From positions 1 to 64,000 of the forward strand of contig CAVQWE010000001.1 of NCBI GenBank assembly GCA_963717385.1: a stretch of DNA of 64,000 bases, read 5' to 3'. The position numbers and the translations under genes were made by a program. The notes under the pieces are model-generated. The model made no database searches. It was given only the letters and a program-made list of their open reading frames with translations, and was not told the origin of the DNA. Positions 19,131 through 29,820 of this stretch are shown here, in pieces. The stretch comes from Sva-07 sp963717385. Its GTDB lineage: Bacteria > Actinomycetota > Acidimicrobiia > Acidimicrobiales > Ilumatobacteraceae. The stretch's first letter is position 1. Every line of letters begins with the position of its first letter.

Positions 19131-20665
19131 ATGGCGCAGAGTGACATCGGAACCATGGGAGCGATGATCCGCGAGGCGCGCGAGCAGCGAGGCTGGACCC
19201 AGACACAGCTGGCGTCGGCGCTCGACACCAGCCAGAGTGCCATCAACCGCATCGAGCGTGGCGGGCAGAACCTGAGCCTGAAGATGATCGGGCGAATCGC
19301 TGATGCACTCGACAGCACGCTTGCTCACCATCGGTCCCGCCGGGCCCATCAATCTGCGAGTGACCGGCGATCAGCGTCTCGGCGGCGACATCGCGGTGAA
19401 GACGAGCAAGAACGCCAGCGTTGCACTGCTCTGCGCGAGCTTGCTCAACAAGGGTCGCACCACCCTGCGCGACGTCGCTCGGATCGAGGAGGTCAATCGG
19501 ATTCTCGAGGTGTTGGCGAGCATCGGCGTCGCCTGGCGGTGGATCGAGGGCACCAACGACCTCGAGATCAGCGCCACCGCCCTCGTTCGACGTGCGCCAA
19601 CATCGACGTCGATGCAGCGCGCATGACGCGCAGCATCATCTTGCTGCTCGGACCCCTGTCGCACGACCATCGGTCGTTTCGTCTCCCGCATGCCGGTGGC
19701 TGCCACCTCGGTGTCCGCACCGTGCAACCGCACCTGATTGCCGTTCGACCGTTCGGCATCGACGTTGTGACGACCGACGGGTTCTACGACATCACGTCGA
19801 GCAACCTCGATGCTCCTGCCCGTCCGATCGTGTTGACCGAACGTGGCGACACGGTCACCGAGAACGCTCTGCTCGTCGCCGCCCGCCAGATCGGTACGAC
19901 GGTGATTCGCAACGCGAGCGCGAACTACATGGTCCAGGACCTGTGCTTCTTCCTTCGCGAACTCGGCGTGGTCGATCGATGGGGTCGGCACGACCACGCT
20001 CACCGTCACCGGTTGCGCTCTCATCGACGTCGACGTCGACTACTCGCCGTCAGAAGACCCGATCGAGGCAATGACGCTCCTCACCGCTGGCATCGTCACG
20101 TCGTCCGAACTCACCGTGCGGCGCGTGCCCATCGAGTTCCTCGAGGTCGAGCTCGCCACCCTTGCCGAGATGGGTCAGAGAGTCGACGTGTCCGACGAAT
20201 ACGCAGCGGCGAACGGCAACACCCGTCTCGTCGACGTCACAACGCATCCTTCGGAGCTCGATCGCACCGATCGACAAGATCCATCCGCTTCCGTTCCCGG
20301 GGCTCAACATCGACAACCTGCCGTTCTTCGCGGTGATCGCCGCCATGGCTGATGGGTCGACGATCGTGCACGACTGGGTGTACGAGAACCGGGCGATCTA
20401 CCTCACCGATCTCGTCAAGCTCGGCGCCGATGTGCGTTTGCTCGATCCCCATCGTTTGGCGGTGCACGGCCCGACCAAGTGGCGGGCAGCGGAGCTGATG
20501 TGTCCGCCTGCATTGCGTCCTGCGGTGGTCATGCTGCTTGCGATGATTGCCACGCCCGGCACGTCGGTGCTGCGCAACATCTATGCGATCAACCGTGGCC
20601 ACGAGGACCTACCCGACCGACTCAACTCGGTCGGTGCCAACATCGAAGTGTTCCGAGGCGGCTGA
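19131..20665 (+). pseudogene. HTH (Xre) - MurA-like enolpyruvyl transferase fusion (four frameshifts)
   Basis: Joined frames give about 510 residues. Residues 1-65 are a Cro/Xre helix-turn-helix (GWTQTQLASALDTSQSAINR). The rest is an EPSP-synthase/MurA fold: GDIAVKTSKNASVALLCASL, ASANYMVQDLCFFLRELG, TLLTAGIVTSSEL, INRGHEDLPDRLNSVGANIE. Breaks lie near 19323, 19600, 19975 and 20255. An HTH fused to a UDP-GlcNAc 1-carboxyvinyltransferase-like domain is known in other actinobacteria as a MurA paralogue of unclear role. Full-length conservation despite four breaks points to consensus errors, although real decay cannot be excluded. The start ATG follows the 19104 dyad. Confidence 0.7.
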
Positions 20666-20673
20666 CGGTTTCG

Positions 20674-21081
20674 TCAGGCGGTGCGGGCGATGTGGAACGC
20701 GGGGATGACGCGAGGCGCAGCCGAGGTGATGTACTCGCCGAACTGGGGCATCAATTCGGCCTGCGCGCGCAGCTTCGCCTGGCCGTCGTCCTCGGGCATC
20801 TCGGTGACGGTGGCGGTGTAGGTCTCGGTGCCGAACTCCACGGTGATCTGCGGGTGGGCTTTGAGGTTGTAGTACCAGTCGGGGCTCGTCGGGGCCCCGC
20901 CCTTCGACGCGAAGACGTACAGATCGTCGCCCTCGACCAGCGCCACGAGCGGTGTCTCACGCAGCTCGCCCGACTTGGCGCCGATCGTGTGCAAGATCAC
21001 CAGCGGGGCGTCGCCGAATTGGGCTGCCTTGCCACCATTGGCGCGGAACTCGGCGATGATCTGAGCATTCCAATCGTTCAT
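20674..21081 (-). CDS. Nitroreductase/deazaflavin (F420)-dependent oxidoreductase family protein
   Basis: A 135-residue split-barrel protein of the Ddn/DUF385 family. Typical segments are PLVILHTIGAKSGELRETPL, which lines the cofactor phosphate site, and the WYYNLKAHPQITVEF strand. Family members bind the deazaflavin F420 and reduce quinones or nitro compounds. The ATG at 21081 is chosen because upstream in-frame residues are Arg-rich and non-conserved. It is convergent with the HTH-MurA-like gene, with only about 8 bases between the stop codons. Confidence 0.82.
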   Translation of the reverse strand: MNDWNAQIIAEFRANGGKAAQFGDAPLVILHTIGAKSGELRETPLVALVEGDDLYVFASKGGAPTSPDWYYNLKAHPQITVEFGTETYTATVTEMPEDDGQAKLRAQAELMPQFGEYITSAAPRVIPAFHIARTA

Positions 21082-21136
21082 GTCGGCGAACTTACCCGAA
21101 GATATTTGTATCCGCAAGGAAATGCGGACCTCGCCG

Positions 21137-22831
21137 TCAGCGGCCCGAGCGCAGCACCGTGCCGGGGCGGGCGCCAGTGGGTGAGCCGTCGGTGAACGTG
21201 ACCTGTCCCGACTTGATCGTGTGCAGGTACCCGTCGACGTCTTGCAGGAGACGACGTCCGCCGGCGGGCAGGTCGTGGGCCATGCGCGGTGCATGCAACG
21301 TGAGGCCGTCGAAATCGATCACGTTCAGGTCTGCCATCAGGCCCGGCTCGATCCGGCCACGATCGGTGAGGCCATAGACCTCGGCGGTCGCGGCGGTTTG
21401 CATCTGCACCACGCGCTCCAACGCGATCTTCGGACCGCGTGAACGATCGCGGGCCCAGTGCGTGAGCAAATAGGTCGGGAAGCTGGCGTCGCAGATCAAT
21501 CCACAGTGAGCGCCGCCATCGCTGGCGCCGGGGATGGTGGCCGGATGCTCGAGCATCTCGCGGATGGCCTCGTGGTCGTTGCCGAAGTAGTTGCCGAGCG
21601 GTGAGAACAAGAACGCCTCACCGTCGCGCTCGGCGAGCCAATCCATCACGACTTCACCAGGATGGCGGCCCTCGCGTTCGGCGGTGGCCGCCGCGCTCGC
21701 CTCCGGTGTGGGCTCGTAGTCCGGTACGTCGCCAAGCCGATACATCTGGTTCCACGCCGTCGCCAGATAGTTGACGAAACGATCACGCGTCTGCGGTGCC
21801 TCGTCGAGCATCGTCTGGCGGAAACTCGGATCGCGCAGCAGCGCAGCGCGCTCGGCGAGCGGCAGGTCGCGGACCGTGCGAAAGCTCGGGTGAGCCAGGA
21901 ACGGGTGGAACGAACTCTGGAGGCCGTAGAGCATCCCGGTCGGACGCACCGCGACCTGGGGAACGATGTTGGCACCAGCGGCGTTGGCCCGCACGGCCGC
22001 GTCGAGGGCACGGCGATACGCGAGCGGATCAGCCGATGTCTGGGCCAGGGTGTATGTCGTCGGGCAGGCCATGTCCTTGAGCGAATCGAGCCATGGCTCG
22101 TCGCCGCCCTGGCCGATGTCGTCGGAGACGTACTGGAACAGCCCGTGCTTCGAGTCGCGCACCGCCTCGGCGATCGCGATCACCTCGTCCGGCGTCGAGT
22201 GGGTACCTGGTACCAGTCCGTGCTTGGAGGTGTGCAGGAACGTGCGTGAGGTCGAGAACCCGAACGCCCCGTCCTCCAACGCCTGTCGGGTGATCGCTGT
22301 CATCTGGGCGATCTCGTCGGGCGTGACGTCGTACTCGTGCGCCCGTTGGCCGAGCACGTAGGCCCGCACTGCGGCGTGCGCCAACTGTGCGCCGACATCG
22401 ATGGTGCGTGGGGTCTCGTCGAGCGCGGCGAGATACTCGCCGAACGTTTCCCAGCGCCAGTCGATGCCCTCGTGCAAGGCGGTGCCAGGGATGTCTTCGA
22501 CCCCCTCCATGAGTTCGATCAGGAACCCTTCGTCGCCCGAACGAACCGGAGCGAAGCCCACCCCGCAGTTGCCCATGATCGCGGTGGTCACCCCGTGGTG
22601 GCTCGACGGTGCGAGTTCGGGGTCCCACGTGACCTGGCCGTCGTAGTGGGTGTGGATGTCGACCCAGCCGGGCGTGACGATGGCGCCATCAGCATCGATC
22701 TCGCGACGCGCAGTCCCATCGACCGCACCAACCGAGGTGATCGTGTCACCATCGATGGCAACATCGGCGTGTCGCGGTGCCGCTCCGGTCCCGTCGACGA
22801 CCAGACCGTTGCGGACCACGAGATCATGCAT
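21137..22831 (-). CDS. Amidohydrolase of the N-acyl-D-amino-acid deacylase family
   Basis: A 564-residue TIM-barrel metallohydrolase. N-terminal metal ligands are in GWVDIHTHYDGQVTWDP (HxH); further conserved segments are NCGVGFAPVR, GASDGGAHCGL (catalytic Asp) and the C-terminal beta-sandwich GRIEPGLMADLNVIDF. Family members remove N-acyl groups from D-amino acids or hydrolyse related amides. The exact substrate cannot be read. The start is placed at the ATG at 22831 because the amidohydrolase N-terminal strand begins immediately after it. Single gene, divergent from the hupE-like gene. Confidence 0.85.
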   Translation of the reverse strand: MHDLVVRNGLVVDGTGAAPRHADVAIDGDTITSVGAVDGTARREIDADGAIVTPGWVDIHTHYDGQVTWDPELAPSSHHGVTTAIMGNCGVGFAPVRSGDEGFLIELMEGVEDIPGTALHEGIDWRWETFGEYLAALDETPRTIDVGAQLAHAAVRAYVLGQRAHEYDVTPDEIAQMTAITRQALEDGAFGFSTSRTFLHTSKHGLVPGTHSTPDEVIAIAEAVRDSKHGLFQYVSDDIGQGGDEPWLDSLKDMACPTTYTLAQTSADPLAYRRALDAAVRANAAGANIVPQVAVRPTGMLYGLQSSFHPFLAHPSFRTVRDLPLAERAALLRDPSFRQTMLDEAPQTRDRFVNYLATAWNQMYRLGDVPDYEPTPEASAAATAEREGRHPGEVVMDWLAERDGEAFLFSPLGNYFGNDHEAIREMLEHPATIPGASDGGAHCGLICDASFPTYLLTHWARDRSRGPKIALERVVQMQTAATAEVYGLTDRGRIEPGLMADLNVIDFDGLTLHAPRMAHDLPAGGRRLLQDVDGYLHTIKSGQVTFTDGSPTGARPGTVLRSGR

Positions 22832-22943
22832 GCCGAGAGTTTGGCAGCCGTGCGCTCTCCACAACCTGCCGGGCGACCTCGCCGACGGTGACAAATGGCA
22901 ATAGGGTGCACGAGTCGTCAACCAGCATCACCCCTCATCCATC

Positions 22944-24301
22944 GTGCGCAAACTCCTTCTCATCCCCGTCGTTCTCGTCATCTACGTGCTCGCGGGAGGG
23001 CCGACGGCGCTCGCCCATTCCGGCAAGCAGAGCTACGTCTACCTCGGGTTCTTCGACAGTGAAATCGATGGGCGGGTCGAACTCCCGGTCAGAGACCTCG
23101 GTGCTGTCCTCGACATCGATTTCGGCACCGACGCCGTGGCGATCACGGCGGCGTTCGATGCCAATCGCGATGAGGTGGTGTCCTACGTCGATTCGCACTT
23201 CGGGCTCGAGAGCGTCGACGGTGAATCATGGGACGTCGAGTACGGCGACGTCAGTGTCCTCGACCTGGGTGCGAGCTCGTACCTGCTGTTTCCTTTCGAG
23301 GTCACCGAAGGGTTCGACACGGTGCCGCGTCAGTTGGTCGTCGAGTTCGACGCCATCATCGAAGTCGACCCCCAGAAGGACGCGCTGCTCCACATCGAAA
23401 ATGATGTGCGGTCGGGGGTGCTGAACAACGAGAGCGATCCGATTCTCGGATTCTCCACTGGCCAGACGGTGCAGACGGTGAGGCTCGAGACTGCGTCGAC
23501 GTTCACGCAGATTGCTGCTGTGCGCGGCCTCGGCACCGACGGTGTCCGAACCGGCGCCGTGCACGTGCTGTTCGTCGTGGTGCTGATGGCGCCAGTTGCG
23601 CTGCTCGGCCGACGCCGAGGATTCACCGACCCGGCGCCGTCGGTACTCGCGATTGCACGACGGGCTGCGGTTGCGCTCGGAGCATTTGGTGCAGGCGCGC
23701 TCCTCACCACGTGGTTCACGGGGCTCGGCGTGATCGACCTGTCGAGCCGCTTCGTTGTGGCAGCGACAGCCACCAGCCTGCTGGCGATCTCGATCTGGGT
23801 GGTGCTCGGGTGGCGGCGGCCAGCGATCACCTCAGGGGATCCGGCTGTCATCGCCGTGCTCGGCCTGCTGCAAGGACTCGGGTTCGGTGCCAGGTTCATC
23901 GACGACAACCTCGACCGAAGTCGTGCCGTGCTCAGCCTGGTCGGATTCAGCATCGGTGTCGCTGTCGCTGTGGTCATCGTGGCGGTCCTCGCAGTGCTTC
24001 CAATGGCGCTGCTTCGGCGGACACCGCTCGCACGCGTCGTGCTGCTGGTGGTTGCTGCGATCGGAGCGATGTATGCGGGTGCATGGATCCTCGAAGGCCT
24101 GGTCGATGCCGACTGGTCGCTGGACCGATTCTCCAACCCGTGGCGGGTGTGGCCGAGAAACCTCGTGCTCGCTCTGGTGGTGACGGCCATCGCTGCCGGG
24201 GTTCGGGCACTGTTCGCAGCACGGGGAGCACTTCGACCCGTTGGGCCGACCGTCGAAGTGGACATCGAACCATCACACGACCGAGAAACTGTGGCCAGCC
24301 A

Positions 24302-24305
<4 letters not shown>
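22944..24305 (+). CDS. HupE/UreJ-like membrane protein with exported N-terminal domain
   Basis: A 453-residue protein starting at a GTG. Residues 1-25 are a signal peptide (LLLIPVVLVIYVLAGG, then TALA). Residues about 26-200 form an extracytoplasmic beta-rich domain. From about 205 there are six or seven hydrophobic helices of the HupE/UreJ_2 family, with LGLLQGLGFGARFIDD. HupE/UreJ proteins are linked to nickel uptake for hydrogenase or urease, although metal specificity of this extended form is not established. Its stop overlaps the next start (ATGA at 24302), tying it to the NicO-like transporter. Confidence 0.75.
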
Positions 24306-26288
<1,983 letters not shown>

Positions 26289-26315
26289 CCGGTTCGACGA
26301 GCGCTGTCGCGTTCG

Positions 26316-27137
26316 TCAGCTGGGAATGTGCACGTCGCGCACGGTGCGCACGACGTGTGGGTCGGGCTCGCGGACGACATCACGGTTCTTGTGTTCGTAG
26401 TCGAGGCCGTGCAGCACGCTGCGGATCGACTCGAGCCGTGCCCGCTTCTTCTCGTTCGAGTTCACGATCGTCCACGGCGCGTGTCCCGTGTTGCTGGCGT
26501 GGAGCATCTCGTTGCGGGCCTGGGTGTACTCGTCGTACTTCGTCATGCTGGCTTCGTCGATCGGCGACAGCTTCCACTGCTTCAGCGGATCCTTGCGGCG
26601 GTCGTCGAAGCGTTGCTTCTGGCGAACCTGCGACACCGTGAACCAGAGCTTGACGAGGTGGATCCCGCCGTCGACCAGCGATCGTTCGAAGCCGGGAACC
26701 TGTTGCAGGAACAACGCGTGTTGCTCGCCGCTGCAGAACCCGAGGACCTTCTCGACGCCGGCGCGGTTGTACCACGAGCGGTCGAACATGACGATCTCAC
26801 CCGCCGACGGAAGGTGTGCGGCGTAGCGCTGGAAGTACCACTGGGTCTGCTCGGCTTCGGTCGGCTTGGGCAGTGCCACGAGCGTGCCGCCACGAGGGTT
26901 GAGGTTCTCGCGAAAACGCTTGATCGCCCCTCCTTTGCCTGCCGCATCGCGCCCTTCGAAAATGATGACCACGCGCCCGCCCGACTCCTTCACATGGCGC
27001 TGTGCCTTCAGGAGTTCGATCTGGAGTGCTTCGAGTTCGCGCTCGTACTGCTTGTCCTTGATCGGTTCGTCGTAGGGAAGATCGTCTTGCATCTCGTGGA
27101 TGGTCTCGACGGGCGATGGGAACTTCTTGTTGCTCAT
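26316..27137 (-). CDS. ppk2: Polyphosphate kinase 2 (PPK2 family)
   Basis: A 273-residue P-loop kinase. It shows Walker A in EGRDAAGKGGAIKRF, Walker B/lid region VMFDRSWYNRAGVEKVLGF and the basic lid RFDDRRKDPLKQWKLSPID. PPK2 enzymes use polyphosphate to phosphorylate nucleotides (usually GDP or ADP) or the reverse, in the cytoplasm. Its length fits single-domain class I enzymes. The ATG at 27137 has a strong GGGAGG six bases upstream and overlaps the preceding stop (ATGA), so it is coupled to the small ORF before it. Confidence 0.9.
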   Translation of the reverse strand: MSNKKFPSPVETIHEMQDDLPYDEPIKDKQYERELEALQIELLKAQRHVKESGGRVVIIFEGRDAAGKGGAIKRFRENLNPRGGTLVALPKPTEAEQTQWYFQRYAAHLPSAGEIVMFDRSWYNRAGVEKVLGFCSGEQHALFLQQVPGFERSLVDGGIHLVKLWFTVSQVRQKQRFDDRRKDPLKQWKLSPIDEASMTKYDEYTQARNEMLHASNTGHAPWTIVNSNEKKRARLESIRSVLHGLDYEHKNRDVVREPDPHVVRTVRDVHIPS

Positions 27138-27418
27138 GATGTCCCTCCCGGACTTCCGATTCGACGTTCGAACACGAATTCGTACTCGAGGTAGTCGTTG
27201 AGGTGTTCGTTGCCCGGCAATGGCGCAGTGAGTTGCGACGACTGCAGCAGCATCCAACCGTCACGCATCGCAGTGACGCCGTTGACGTAGGGGGGTTTCG
27301 TGTCAGGAATCGAGGGGCCCGAGCCGTCGGTGCCGTCATGGAACGCCCAGCCGACCGTGCCCGAGTCGAGAGCTGACCCGTTCGCCCAGAGATACAACAC
27401 CTGCTGACGCTGGTTCAT
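27134..27418 (-). CDS. Small conserved-looking hypothetical protein
   Basis: A 94-residue soluble protein rich in Trp, Tyr and Gly (QQVLYLWANGSALDSGTVGW, EYEFVFERRIG). It has no signal peptide, membrane segment or recognised domain. It is a real gene by context: its ATG overlaps the dioxygenase stop and its TGA overlaps the ppk2 start, each by four bases, giving a tightly coupled three-gene operon. Function unknown; a role linked to the dioxygenase or to PPK2 is only suggested by the coupling. Confidence 0.6.
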   Translation of the reverse strand: MNQRQQVLYLWANGSALDSGTVGWAFHDGTDGSGPSIPDTKPPYVNGVTAMRDGWMLLQSSQLTAPLPGNEHLNDYLEYEFVFERRIGSPGGTS

Positions 27419-28305
27419 CGCGACCCGACCAGCGCGGCGCGACCTTCGAGCCGGGTGAGGTAGTGGTCGACGTCGTAGGTGTCGTCGCCGGTGAGGTAGC
27501 GCCAGAGCTTGGCGCGCTGTACCTGCTCATTGCGGTAGTCGGTGATGCTCATCCAGGGGTGCATCGTGCGCAGGATCTGCGCCACGCTGTCGGGCAACAT
27601 CCGGGCGAACACGTGATCCGATGGCGGGTTCTGGAGCTCGTCGAAGTCGTCGGTGTTCCACAGTCGCACTTGCGGGACGCTCGGGTTGAGGCGCACCTTG
27701 TGCATCCAGCGATCGCCATTGCCGGGGTTGGGCTGGCCTGCGTGCCAGAGCCCGTGGTGGAACACCACGACGGTGCCCGCCGGGCCGGAGTACTGCTTCT
27801 CGCCAGCGATGTGTTGGTACCGGTCGAGGCCCGAACTGCGCACGCGCCGCAGGTGGCTGCCCGGCACGAACCGGGTGCCACCCTCGCCGGCGGCGACGTC
27901 GTGGGGATACCAGAACAACTGAACGTCGAAGGTGGTGTCGGGCGAGTCGGTGATCGCGTCGACGTGCAGCGGCTGGGTGTAGGTCGAGTGCGGCTGGAGG
28001 TGATGGGTGAAGTCGTGGTCGAACGTGGGGTTGGCACCGACGAACGACTCGATGATGCCGCGAATCTGCGGCAGCCGCAGATAGTCGCCGATCGCGGACG
28101 GTGCGGGGTAGCAATCGTCGAGCGGCGTGCCGGTGTGCGGCGGCTTGAGGCCGTCGGGCCCGAAGCGTTCGAGTTCGAGGCGACGCATCTCGTCGATGCC
28201 GGCCTCGTTGATCTCGGGAGGAACAATCGCCTCGAAGCGGATGAATCCGTTGGCCACGAACTCGGCCATCTGCCGAGTCGTCAACCGGTGATCGGTGGTC
28301 CCCAT
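27415..28305 (-). CDS. Phytanoyl-CoA dioxygenase (PhyH)-family Fe(II)/2-oxoglutarate oxygenase
   Basis: A 296-residue double-stranded beta-helix protein. The iron-binding HxD is in TQPLHVDAITD, with the distal His in HHGLWHAGQPNPGNGDRWM. The N-terminal EFVANGFIRFEAIVPPE helix-strand is typical of PhyH. These enzymes hydroxylate diverse substrates using O2 and 2-oxoglutarate; the substrate here is unknown. The ATG at 28305 is selected because the upstream in-frame extension runs through a hairpin at 28324-28354. First gene of an operon with the small ORF and ppk2. Confidence 0.8.
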   Translation of the reverse strand: MGTTDHRLTTRQMAEFVANGFIRFEAIVPPEINEAGIDEMRRLELERFGPDGLKPPHTGTPLDDCYPAPSAIGDYLRLPQIRGIIESFVGANPTFDHDFTHHLQPHSTYTQPLHVDAITDSPDTTFDVQLFWYPHDVAAGEGGTRFVPGSHLRRVRSSGLDRYQHIAGEKQYSGPAGTVVVFHHGLWHAGQPNPGNGDRWMHKVRLNPSVPQVRLWNTDDFDELQNPPSDHVFARMLPDSVAQILRTMHPWMSITDYRNEQVQRAKLWRYLTGDDTYDVDHYLTRLEGRAALVGSR

Positions 28306-28323
28306 CGACGCATTGTTGCAGGC

Positions 28324-28354
28324 ATCACGCCTGGGGTCAGACCCCAGGCGTGAT
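28324..28354. terminator. Perfect 14-bp palindrome with GTCAGAC centre
   Basis: Two 14-base arms (ATCACGCCTGGGGT and its complement) flank a CAG loop. It lies between whiB and the dioxygenase gene, both on the minus strand, 13 bases after the whiB stop. Position and stability suggest a whiB terminator, but there is no T-run, so an operator for the downstream operon is also possible. Hairpins with the same core occur at 41804-41828 and 51975-52006. Confidence 0.55.
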
Positions 28355-28366
28355 CGGTCGGCGTCG

Positions 28367-28696
28367 TCAGCTGGCGGCTTCCTCGTCGCGGGCGAGACGT
28401 ACCCGCACACCGATTGCTGCAGTCACCTGGTAGCCGGCGAGATAGCGGTCCTCTTCGTTCTCGCCGCCCCAGTAGCCGTACTCGAGGTTCTCGCGGGCGA
28501 ATTGCCGGCACGGCTGTCGTACGACGCAGGTGTCGCAGAGCGTCCGTGCCTTGGCTTCGCGTCGCGCACGCGCCTGCGGGCGTTCGGCGACCTTTCCGAA
28601 GAACAGCTCGAGGCGCCCCTTGCACGCTGCGTACTCCTGCCAGTCGATCCCACGTGGGAGCGGTGTTTCGAGTTCGGGAAGCTCGACGGCGCTCAT
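28367..28696 (-). CDS. WhiB-family iron-sulfur transcription factor
   Basis: A 109-residue protein with the four cluster cysteines: Cys in EYAACKGR, then LCDTCVVRQPC (C-x2-C-x5-C), followed by the WhiB turn GYWGGENEEDR. WhiB proteins bind a [4Fe-4S] cluster and act with sigma factors on stress, redox or developmental genes in actinobacteria. The C-terminal region is moderately basic for DNA contact. It sits downstream of the rhodopsin gene on the same strand, separated by a strong hairpin at 28828-28863, so it is probably transcribed separately. Confidence 0.9.
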   Translation of the reverse strand: MSAVELPELETPLPRGIDWQEYAACKGRLELFFGKVAERPQARARREAKARTLCDTCVVRQPCRQFARENLEYGYWGGENEEDRYLAGYQVTAAIGVRVRLARDEEAAS

Positions 28697-28827
28697 GCCG
28701 ATGCTCCGCTCTGCAGGGTGACGGTTTCGTCGAAGCAGGGTGAGTCAACGAAGTGTTGGGGCGGTGTGTCGAGCGGGGAGGGTGCGGTGTACATGATCAT
28801 CGAACGGGGTTCCTTTCGAAGTCTTCA

Positions 28828-28863
28828 GGGCCCGGCGCCGCCGGGGAGCGCGGCGCCGGGCCC
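28828..28863 (-). terminator. GC-rich 13-bp hairpin after the rhodopsin gene
   Basis: Arms GGGCCCGGCGCCG and CGGCGCCGGGCCC surround a 10-base loop. The hairpin is 36 bases downstream of the rhodopsin stop on the minus strand, and no T-run follows. It is likely to end or attenuate rhodopsin transcription before whiB. Confidence 0.65.
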
Positions 28864-28898
28864 AGATCAGGTGTCAGCGGCAGTGCATCACTTCGATG

Positions 28899-29705
28899 TC
28901 AGTTCGCCGGCGTCGTCGGGGACCATGAGTTCGGGATCCTCGTCGAGCGCAGGCCGTAGCCGTCGGCTCGTGACTTGGCGATGGCGATGGCGAGCACCAG
29001 GAGGCCGAACAGCGGCTTGGCGAGCACGTCGGCGATCGAGTAGCCGACCTGGCGGACGACCTCTGCGGTGGCTTCATCGTCGATGATGCTCGGTGCCATG
29101 TAGGCCAGCGGGTACACGCCCCACGTGGCGAGCACGATGTAGCGCAGCCCGTCGACGAGCTTGCGAACCTGCGGGCTCTGGCGCTCGAGTGACTTGCCGA
29201 GCTCGACGAAGAGCACGTAGAGGATGTAGAGGAACGGGATCGTCGACGCAACGCCCCAGACCGTGCGGGCAGTCGAGTCCGCCGCAGCGAGTTCGCCGGG
29301 CCATCCGAGCAGGATCATCGCGATTGCAGCGGTGGTGAGCCGTACGAGAAGGCTTCGGGTGGTGCTCTTGTTGAGTTTGAGCACGATGACCAGCTCGGCC
29401 AGCAGGAGCGGGACGGTCAGCAACCAGTCGACGTATCGGTAGCCCTCGTTGAACGGCGCACCGGTCTGGATGAATTCGCCGTCGACGAAGTCGAAGGCGC
29501 TCGAGAACGAGTCGAAGATTCTGACGTAGTGGTAGAACGCGATCGCGACGACCAGTGTCGAGATGGTGACGGCCATACGGTGTCGCGGTGCCACCTTCGA
29601 TCTCACCAGCAGGAAGAAGAGAAAGGCAGCGCCCATACAGGCGATGACGAACGAGAACGAGTTGTAGACCAGGTTGAACTGGTTCTCACTCAGAACGAGT
29701 TCCAT
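28899..29705 (-). CDS. Proton-pumping microbial rhodopsin (proteo/actinorhodopsin type)
   Basis: A 268-residue seven-helix protein. Helix C reads RYVDWLLTVPLLLAELVIV: Asp as proton acceptor, Thr at +4 and Glu at +11 (the DTE set of outward proton pumps), with Leu at +8, the position that gives green absorption in proteorhodopsin. Helix G has SIADVLAKPLFGLL with the retinal-binding Lys. By family it is a light-driven H+ pump in the cytoplasmic membrane. No retinal-synthesis gene is visible in the window. The ATG at 29705 has an AAGGAG site; an in-frame start 12 codons upstream is rejected. Its promoter overlaps TTAGC repeats shared with the divergent B12-binding regulator. Confidence 0.92.
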   Translation of the reverse strand: MELVLSENQFNLVYNSFSFVIACMGAAFLFFLLVRSKVAPRHRMAVTISTLVVAIAFYHYVRIFDSFSSAFDFVDGEFIQTGAPFNEGYRYVDWLLTVPLLLAELVIVLKLNKSTTRSLLVRLTTAAIAMILLGWPGELAAADSTARTVWGVASTIPFLYILYVLFVELGKSLERQSPQVRKLVDGLRYIVLATWGVYPLAYMAPSIIDDEATAEVVRQVGYSIADVLAKPLFGLLVLAIAIAKSRADGYGLRSTRIPNSWSPTTPAN

Positions 29706-29752
29706 GATGTGCTCCTTGAGGTTGGGTCGCCCGTACGGCAACCGACGGGATG

Positions 29753-29782
29753 ATATTAGCGACGTTTAGCAATATTTAGCAA
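29753..29782 (-). promoter_or_regulatory. Candidate rhodopsin promoter (-35 TTGCTA, -10 TAATAT)
   Basis: On the minus strand, TTGCTA (29777-29782) and TAATAT (29753-29758) are separated by 18 bp, close to the sigma-70 consensus. It lies about 50 bases before the rhodopsin ATG. Three of the four TTAGC repeats fall inside or against these boxes, so a bound repressor would block RNA polymerase. Confidence 0.6.
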
Positions 29783-29790
29783 GACTTAGC
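29756..29790. repeat. Four TTAGC direct repeats at exact 10-bp spacing (candidate operator)
   Basis: TTAGC occurs at 29756-60, 29766-70, 29776-80 and 29786-90, so each copy lies on the same face of the helix. The A/T-rich spacers stand out from the GC-rich surroundings. The array lies between the rhodopsin gene and the divergent HTH/B12-binding regulator. CarH-type tetramers bind multiple direct repeats over a promoter, which is the arrangement seen here (inference). Confidence 0.7.
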
Positions 29791-29820
29791 GTAAATAAAA
29801 TCATGGCGTAGCATGACGGG

